Positions 56,488 through 60,124 of a DNA stretch of 60,124 nt are shown here, piece after piece. Under the pieces are notes generated by a model. That model did no database searches and was not told the DNA's origin. It saw only the letters and a list, made by a program, of their open reading frames with translations. Source of the DNA: a virus; IMG/VR virus record IMGVR_UViG_3300033388_004729, positions 1 through 60,124 of that record. One strand, 5' to 3'. Each line of letters starts with the position of its first letter. The stretch's first letter is position 1. The position numbers were made by a program, and so were the translations under genes.

Positions 56488-57156
56488 TCATTTGTCAGGA
56501 TATGTCAGAACCGTTATACCCTGTGATTCAAACGCTTCTTTAAATCGCAGGTCGGTTGTGAATAGATATAATTGTTCAGTGTGTAAATAATGTTTATATG
56601 TATTAAGTTGTCTAAGTGTTTCACCGAAGCTTTTTATTACAGGCTTAACTTCTATGTATGTTTTAGGGAACGGGTGATAATTGCTTAACTGAATATATTC
56701 CAAGTGTTCTAACCCATCTATCCAATTTATTTCAATGTCAGTATATCCAACTAAAAACCCATTCTTAGCAGTAATTGGGACTTCGGATTTAATTATTCCA
56801 ATTTCACCAATAAGCTTAGTAGCCGGGAGTAATAAATGAGCAATTGAGTCATACTCCAACTTTATTAATTTCCAATCATCATTTGACAGTAACCAATTAT
56901 ATCCTTCTGGCAGGGTCTTATAATTAATTAAATCGGCTTGTAAATTTGGGGCAGAAATAGAAGTTTGTCCCTTTTTAAAACAATCCACACTAATTGGTTC
57001 TATATATATTTTGCTGGGCTTTGGCAGTATATTAAGAACATTATCTTTATTCAACAACCACAAAACCATTTCATCGTGTTTTGGTGTAGATAATGTTTGA
57101 TCATCTAATTTCCACAACTTCTCAGTGGTAGTATATCGATCCTTTTGACCAGTCAT
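56488..57156 (-). CDS. PD-(D/E)XK nuclease-like protein
   Basis: 222 residues. The C-terminal half has GYTDIEINWIDG, then KTYIEVKPVIKS and the helix FGETLRQLNTYKHYL, matching D-x(n)-E-x-K plus the QxxxY helix of Cas4/RecB-type nucleases. No Cys cluster for an Fe-S site is seen. Next to MCM, it probably acts in replication, recombination or host DNA breakdown. Confidence 0.75.
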   Translation of the reverse strand: MTGQKDRYTTTEKLWKLDDQTLSTPKHDEMVLWLLNKDNVLNILPKPSKIYIEPISVDCFKKGQTSISAPNLQADLINYKTLPEGYNWLLSNDDWKLIKLEYDSIAHLLLPATKLIGEIGIIKSEVPITAKNGFLVGYTDIEINWIDGLEHLEYIQLSNYHPFPKTYIEVKPVIKSFGETLRQLNTYKHYLHTEQLYLFTTDLRFKEAFESQGITVLTYPDK

Positions 57157-57287
57157 TCTACCACAACCACGGTATTAAGTAGCAAGTCTTCGATTACATC
57201 ACTGACTGAATTTAACCCGTGTTGTGATTTATAGATTTTAATTTTCAAGTTAGACTTTTCACTAATATCTATCAAATGTTTAACCAT
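57153..57287 (-). CDS. Small RHH-like regulator (44 aa)
   Basis: MVKHLIDISEKSNLKIKIYK, then SVSDVIEDLLLNTVVVVE: strand-helix-helix as in RHH repressors. ATG 57287 behind GGAGTTATT. Overlaps the nuclease gene by ATGA, so it is the first gene of the replication operon and may control it through the operator upstream. Confidence 0.6.
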   Translation of the reverse strand: MVKHLIDISEKSNLKIKIYKSQHGLNSVSDVIEDLLLNTVVVVE

Positions 57288-57311
57288 ATAATAACTCCTT
57301 ATATTCGATAG

Positions 57312-57337
57312 TATATATTAGTATTAATAGTATATAT
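57312..57337 (-). promoter_or_regulatory. TATA/operator before the replication operon
   Basis: A dyad of TATATA arms around TTAGTATTAATAG at 57312-57337. The core TTAGTATTAAT also occurs in the operator at 44558-44575. Contains overlapping TATA boxes about 25-50 bases before the ATG at 57287. Confidence 0.5.
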
Positions 57338-57491
57338 AACCACCCCCTACTATAATCACCGGGATTGCACCCATGCCATTTTGGCGACAGTCCACACCGA
57401 AGCCCATCGCCTATGTATTCGATATTGGTTTAGGAGGCGATGATAGAATCGGATTAATCTCATGTGTGATACCAATATATAAAAATTGAAA
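57338..57491. other. Gap between replication operon and cassette run
   Basis: No gene. It has a stem of CATCGCCT (about 57402-57409) with AGGCGATG (about 57435-57442), enclosing a 25-base loop, and CCCACTCC-free GC-rich sequence near 57352-57398. May mark the boundary of the array or end transcription. Confidence 0.4.
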
Positions 57492-57543
57492 TGCGCCGCC
57501 ATTTATGGCGGTGATGGTTACTTCGTATAGCACCCATGCATCG
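57492..57543 (-). repeat. Cassette-type repeated element, copy A (terminal)
   Basis: On the leftward strand: GATGCATGGGTGCTATACGA then AGTAAC and the hairpin CCGCCAT/ATGGCGG. First (downstream-most) of seven related copies. It follows the stop of the 57546 gene. ACTTCGTATAGCACC is shared with copy B. Confidence 0.8.
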
Positions 57544-57545
57544 TT

Positions 57546-57734
57546 TTAATTCATACTATTAATTTGTGTTTGGGTGTTTTGTAGGTTTACATCACATTCA
57601 CAAACATATTGTATTTTATCTGTTATTTTAGAACTTCCACTCATACATTTTATATTTAGATTACAGACAAAAGGGCATGTGTTAAACCCGTTTGGTCCAA
57701 CGTCTGTATTTCTCATATCAATTTTAGATACCAT
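57546..57734 (-). CDS. Small cysteine-rich cassette protein (62 aa)
   Basis: ATG 57734 behind GAGGTAATTAG. Six Cys (CPFVC, later CMSG, CEC) in a short protein with an Asn-rich end; possible metal site. Last gene of the cassette run. Stop TAA lies three bases before copy A. Unknown function. Confidence 0.55.
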   Translation of the reverse strand: MVSKIDMRNTDVGPNGFNTCPFVCNLNIKCMSGSSKITDKIQYVCECDVNLQNTQTQINSMN

Positions 57735-57767
57735 TTCTAATTACCTCATTTTTATGCATCATCTTCG

Positions 57768-57833
57768 TCATGCACCCCCTTTCTAAAGGGGTGTTGGGCT
57801 GGCGTCCGTGACTTCGTATAGCACCGTGCGTAC
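57768..57833 (-). repeat. Cassette-type repeated element, copy B
   Basis: Leftward strand: diverged left end CGCACGGTGCTATACGAAG, then TCACGGACGCCAGC and the hairpin CACCCC(C)/GGGGTG ending TGCATGACG. Short subtype. Confidence 0.8.
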
Positions 57834-57837
57834 ACTA

Positions 57838-57951
57838 TTATTCATCATCGAAACCATCACCATTATCAAGAGTAATCTGAACTTCTATCAATGCTCTTTC
57901 AACAGCCATTCTCTGTTTAACATTCAATCGACTACTACTTATTAACGTCAT
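57838..57951 (-). CDS. Tiny cassette protein (37 aa)
   Basis: The ATG at 57951 is the ATG within the conserved GCATGACG end of copy C, so the element supplies the start codon. MTLISSSRLNVKQRMAVERA then QITLDNGDGFDDE. No other gene fits this cassette. Support is moderate. Confidence 0.45.
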   Translation of the reverse strand: MTLISSSRLNVKQRMAVERALIEVQITLDNGDGFDDE

Positions 57952-58023
57952 GCTTCCGGCTTTTAACCTGGCGTTGGGTGGTCCGCTGCTGGCGCCCGTG
58001 ACTGAGCCAACACCTATGCATCC
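57949..58023 (-). repeat. Cassette-type repeated element, copy C
   Basis: Leftward strand: GGATGCATAGGTGTTGGCTC, AGTCACGGGCGCCAGC and ending GAAGCATGACG. Shares the GTCACGG-x-CGCCAGC block with copy B. The TAG of the upstream gene lies inside GATGCATAGG. Confidence 0.85.
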
Positions 58024-58364
58024 TTTTTAAGTGCTTTCTTGACCGCAACATTAAAATCATCTATCGATTCAACAGCAGGAGCAACCATAAACGCACAATC
58101 ATCATATTCAATAAATAATGGGAGGTCTTTCCCAAAAAAATACGCTTTTGGTGTACTTAATTTCAAAACCATTTTTAATTTCAAGAAGTGTGGATAGTTT
58201 ACATCTAAAATATCATATTCAATTTCAGTACACTTTTCACACGACTTCAAGGCTATCTTGTGCCCCAAATCTTCAATTGACAGTGCCTTAATTATTGTAT
58301 TCATTTCATTAACAAAAACACCATGTTTCCGTTCATATTTTGGTATATATTCATCCATTCCCAT
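58014..58364 (-). CDS. Cassette protein of unknown function (116 aa)
   Basis: ATG 58364. Ends KKDA followed by TAG, where AAGGATGCATAG is the element's conserved left end. CEKC occurs near residue 42. The C-terminal LPLFIEYDDCAFMVAPAVES faintly resembles the closing strands of PCNA-like clamps, but the protein is half the usual length, so this is only a lead. Confidence 0.6.
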   Translation of the reverse strand: MGMDEYIPKYERKHGVFVNEMNTIIKALSIEDLGHKIALKSCEKCTEIEYDILDVNYPHFLKLKMVLKLSTPKAYFFGKDLPLFIEYDDCAFMVAPAVESIDDFNVAVKKALKKDA

Positions 58365-58404
58365 TCTTAATCACATCTTTTAGTTATTTTTGTATCATCT
58401 CATT

Positions 58405-58502
58405 CATGCTCTCGGATTGATCCAGGAGTTTTTGCTCGCCCTGGCCGTCCTATGGACGAGTCAGGGACGCGCAAGTGACTTAGAGATAGCACCTATGCAT
58501 CG
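58405..58502 (-). repeat. Cassette-type repeated element, copy D
   Basis: Leftward strand: GATGCATAGGTGCTATCTCT, AAGTCACTTGC, then a two-tier hairpin with CCCTG/CAGGG and CGTCC/GGACG, then GCAAAAAC and a small second hairpin. Long subtype shared with E and F. Confidence 0.88.
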
Positions 58503-58744
58503 TTAATCGCATCATTCCAACATTCCAATGCCATTCGTACATTATCTTCATGAACACCACCATAGACATCTTCATAACGCATTCCGATTTTTTCAGTAGT
58601 TGGATCATATCCACATTCACATTCTACCCACACCTCACAACAATCTTCTGATACTTGTTGTGAATGTGCCTTAAATTTAGTATTATTTCCACACATGGGA
58701 CATTTAACAAACAAATCGTTATCTTTTAAATGATATTCTAACAT
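58493..58744 (-). CDS. Lar-like zinc-ribbon cassette protein (83 aa)
   Basis: CPMCGNNTKF at residue 15, CCEVWVECECGYDPT in the middle and an ending MALECWNDAINDA resemble the restriction-alleviation (Lar) family layout CPFCG...C-x-C...A-x-x-x-WN. Lar-type proteins modulate type I restriction. Ends AACGATGCATAG inside copy D. Confidence 0.65.
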   Translation of the reverse strand: MLEYHLKDNDLFVKCPMCGNNTKFKAHSQQVSEDCCEVWVECECGYDPTTEKIGMRYEDVYGGVHEDNVRMALECWNDAINDA

Positions 58745-58766
58745 TTTTATACCTCTTATATTTCGT

Positions 58767-58866
58767 CATGCATCGTGGCTTTAGCCCGGTGTTTTTGCTG
58801 CACCTAGCCGCTTCGCAAAGCGTGTTAGGTTGCCGCAAGTGACTTAGAGCTAGCACCTATGCATCC
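58767..58866 (-). repeat. Cassette-type repeated element, copy E
   Basis: Leftward strand: GGATGCATAGGTGCTAGCTC, AAGTCACTTGC, hairpin with AACCTA/TAGGTG and CGCTT/AAGCG, GCAAAAACACC, GGCTAAAGCC, ending GATGCATGACG. Same tiers as D with different, compensating bases. Confidence 0.88.
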
Positions 58867-59336
58867 TTAAAGATTATATCACCACGATATCCTTTTTGAA
58901 ATACTAATACACATGTTTGCACCCGTGATCCAGGAAAAGCACTTCGTGGTAAATGTATTATTTTTTTCAGCCCCTTTGATATATATTTTTTTGTTCGCTT
59001 TTCTGAGTTAATCAAAGCCAGCCAAGGCAATAGTATAATAATATCGTCTGCAATGTTAAAGAATTCGTCTAACATCTTATATCCTTGTGTCATTGGAGTA
59101 AAGGGGGGATTTGCGACAATATAGTGATATCTTCCATGATAATATTTAATAAAATTATAAAAATCATCTGGTGCATCTATTATTGAATCTGGAAACTTAA
59201 GTTTAAGTGCCTTTACTAAATTACCAGCCCCTGGGGTTGGCTCTAATATAAACACCGGCTCATGCTCTATAAGGTCCATCATTAACTTACACACCCATTC
59301 AGGGGTTTGAAAATCTATATTATTTATATGCATCAT
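58857..59336 (-). CDS. N6-adenine-type DNA methyltransferase cassette (159 aa)
   Basis: QTPEWVCKLMM, EPTPGAGNLVKAL (SAM-binding motif I) and VANPPFTPM (catalytic NPPF motif IV), then IILLPWLAL. Compact amino-methyltransferase without a recognition domain, like phage-borne orphan enzymes. ATGATG start behind CGGAG. Ends AAGGATGCATAG in copy E. Confidence 0.85.
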   Translation of the reverse strand: MMHINNIDFQTPEWVCKLMMDLIEHEPVFILEPTPGAGNLVKALKLKFPDSIIDAPDDFYNFIKYYHGRYHYIVANPPFTPMTQGYKMLDEFFNIADDIIILLPWLALINSEKRTKKYISKGLKKIIHLPRSAFPGSRVQTCVLVFQKGYRGDIIFKDA

Positions 59337-59343
59337 CTCCGTT

Positions 59344-59441
59344 CATGCACCCCGATTTTATCGGGGTGTTTTTGCTCACGCTGGCCAGCTCTGCCGTGTC
59401 AGTGTTGTGCAAGTGACTTTATACGGCTCTATGATACCGAC
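59344..59441 (-). repeat. Cassette-type repeated element, copy F
   Basis: Leftward strand: diverged left end GGTATCATAGAGCC, then AAAGTCACTTGCAC, hairpin with ACACTG/CAGCGTG and CAG/CTG, GCAAAAACACC, and the long hairpin CACCCCGAT/ATCGGGGTG ending GCATGAACGG. Long subtype. Confidence 0.85.
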
Positions 59442-59447
59442 CCCTCA

Positions 59448-59588
59448 TTAATGAACACGTTCAATTTTTATTTTTAAATTAACACCATTCCAACATGATA
59501 TTTCTTCTTCAATTTCTTTAATAATACCATCCGGTGTAGCTTTTACCTCATGAATAGTATATCTTCTACCTTTGCTTATAAGTACCAC
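59448..59588 (-). CDS. Small cassette protein, GTG start (46 aa)
   Basis: GTG 59588 behind GGAGGATTAAAAC. VVLISKGRRYTIHEVKATPD, then IIKEIEEEISCWNGVNLKIK: small alpha/beta protein. Overlaps the tiny zinc gene upstream by 23 bases. Ends TAA just before copy F. Confidence 0.5.
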   Translation of the reverse strand: MVLISKGRRYTIHEVKATPDGIIKEIEEEISCWNGVNLKIKIERVH

Positions 59589-59676
59589 GTTTTAATCCTC
59601 CTTCACTTAATAGTGTCTCCAAGGTTAGCAAATCCTTTCTCCCACACCTGTTACACATTCCTGGTTTGTTTATCAT
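59566..59676 (-). CDS. Tiny zinc-knuckle cassette protein (36 aa)
   Basis: ATG 59676, MINKPGMCNRCGRKDLLTLE and a basic end. One CxxCG knuckle. Its 3' part carries the GGAGGA site of the next gene, indicating co-translation in the same cassette. Confidence 0.5.
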   Translation of the reverse strand: MINKPGMCNRCGRKDLLTLETLLSEGGLKRGTYKQR

Positions 59677-59693
59677 TTATATCACTTCCATTT

Positions 59694-59766
59694 CATGCAT
59701 CATTTCGCATGCCTCCGCTTTGTAAGCGGGGCCGCGGTTGACTTCCGTACCAACACCTATGCATCG
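59694..59766 (-). repeat. Cassette-type repeated element, copy G
   Basis: Leftward strand: CGATGCATAGGTGTTGGTAC, GGAAGTCAACCGCGG, hairpin CCGCTT/AAGCGG and ending GATGCATGAAATGG. Short subtype. Confidence 0.83.
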
Positions 59767-59906
59767 TTAATGATAAAAGTACATGATTCATGCCATTCTC
59801 CCGCATAATCTACATCATCATCAACTTCAACTACCAATGGACATCTAAATATTATTTGTCGATTATCAATTGATTCTACAAAATCGGAATATTTTTCACC
59901 ATTTAT
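59757..59906 (-). CDS. Cassette protein without a standard start (49 codons)
   Basis: The frame runs from about 59906 (ATA following GAGGTGAG) through INGEKYSDFVESIDNRQIIF and DDDVDYAGEWHESCTFIIND to GCATAG inside copy G. No ATG, GTG or TTG is present in frame. It could start at ATA or be joined to the upstream frame (59903-60052) by a shift. Protein character is good. Confidence 0.5.
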   Translation of the reverse strand: MNGEKYSDFVESIDNRQIIFRCPLVVEVDDDVDYAGEWHESCTFIINDA

Positions 59907-60052
59907 CTCACCTCTGTTTTATACTCCCTTTTTGCTTGGTTCGTATCGTTGATGTACACATATGTATCAATGAAGTTCCCCGCCGTCCTGCGCAGTATGA
60001 TTTGTGTGGGCGCTGGCCTCCTTGGCTCGATTGTTATGTGCATATCAGTCAT
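59903..60052 (-). CDS. Small cassette-side protein (49 aa)
   Basis: ATG 60052 overlaps the TGA upstream (ATGA). MTDMHITIEPRRPAPTQIIL, then FIDTYVYINDTNQAKREYKT. Stop TAA overlaps the ATA-start frame that follows. Unknown. Confidence 0.5.
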   Translation of the reverse strand: MTDMHITIEPRRPAPTQIILRRTAGNFIDTYVYINDTNQAKREYKTEVR

Positions 60053-60124
60053 GGTTCTATCCGATCATAACAGTGTATCCTGTCACCACATGTGTTGCAG
60101 TTATATTTGCTTCTGTCCTGGCAA
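60049..60124 (-). CDS. Partial zinc-knuckle protein, start outside window
   Basis: Open from the window edge: CQDRSKYNCNTCGDRIHCYD and IEP before a TGA. Four Cys in view; a zinc-binding end of a longer protein. ATGA coupling to the next gene. Confidence 0.5.
   Translation of the reverse strand, partial: CQDRSKYNCNTCGDRIHCYDRIEP

Noticed and set aside
58014-58364. Sliding clamp (PCNA) identity for the 116-residue cassette protein
   Set aside because: Only a short C-terminal resemblance and half the expected length; not enough for an assignment.
57492-59766. Classical integron attC sites
   Set aside because: The RYYYAAC and GTTRRRY core sites are not found at the element ends; only copy E has a chance CCTAAC/GTTAGG within its stem. 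Kept as integron-like only.
1-60124. tRNA genes, rRNA, IS elements, reverse transcriptase/DGR, integrase
   Set aside because: Looked for T-loop GTTCRA contexts with acceptor stems, transposase motifs and recombinase signatures; none could be supported.
1-60124. General reassignment of TAG to pyrrolysine
   Set aside because: Several well-formed overlapping genes (for example those ending at 702, 1433, 11812 and 26593) end in TAG at natural positions, so TAG is used as a stop in this element.
1-60124. Circular or terminally repeated genome
   Set aside because: The sequences at the two window ends do not match each other; both ends cut through different genes.

Overview
The window reads as part of an archaeal tailed-virus (siphovirus-like) genome, provirus or virus-plasmid hybrid from the Methanosarcinales (Methanosarcina or ANME-2/Methanoperedens relatives). 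The archaeal assignment rests on an MCM replicative helicase, many ribbon-helix-helix and AbrB regulators, TATA-like boxes about 25-30 bases upstream of start codons that lack Shine-Dalgarno sites (leaderless transcripts), and a solitary CRISPR repeat whose 3' half looks like the Methanosarcina-type repeat. No integrase, reverse transcriptase, rRNA or tRNA gene was found. Genes are cut at both ends and no terminal repeat was seen, so the element continues beyond the window.

Layout. 1-6.1 kb: a dense leftward operon set of very small genes, many with paired-cysteine zinc knuckles, plus a duplicated module in which a tiny membrane protein, an enzyme (Dam-like methyltransferase in one copy, NUMOD3/HNH homing-type endonuclease in the other) and a DUF2227 membrane protein (one intact, one a fragment) recur. 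6.1-12.1 kb: a leftward type IV secretion/conjugation-like module with a VirB2-like small pilin candidate, an exported anchored protein, a VirB6/CedA-like polytopic protein, a two-TM PrgI/VirB3-like protein and a VirB4/HerA ATPase with a nuclease-like C-terminus. 12.2-17.7 kb: rightward early-type accessory genes (RHH, lipoprotein, YopX, AbrB, zinc ribbons, a YkgJ-type cysteine cluster protein, an ATP-grasp-HAD fusion), with a near-identical 190-bp duplication and truncated gene copies.

17.9-40.7 kb: a leftward virion module. In transcription order it has tail tube, tail-assembly chaperones with a probable -1 frameshift, tape measure, a radical SAM/SPASM enzyme, LamG-tail hub fusion, connector, portal, baseplate proteins, protease-scaffold, head decoration, major capsid, holin-like protein, then tail fibres with shared C-terminal domains and an XhlA-like protein. 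40.8-43.9 kb is a rightward island holding a Mu F-like head morphogenesis protein and a paralog of a capsid-cluster gene. 43.9-51.0 kb returns to leftward genes: neck/tail completion proteins, a bacterial-type CCA-adding enzyme, and the large and small terminase subunits; the solitary CRISPR repeat lies at 44.4 kb. 51.0-57.3 kb: leftward small genes, RHH regulators, an AT-rich possible origin, MCM and a PD-(D/E)XK nuclease.

57.4-60.1 kb: an integron-like cassette run. Seven copies of a structured intergenic element separate small unrelated leftward genes, and in four cases the element itself supplies the last two codons and the TAG stop. This array, the solitary CRISPR repeat and the radical SAM enzyme embedded in the tail operon are the most unusual features. 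Together the window suggests a virus that carries its own replication initiation, packaging and virion genes, plus a DNA-transfer apparatus and a flexible cargo zone.
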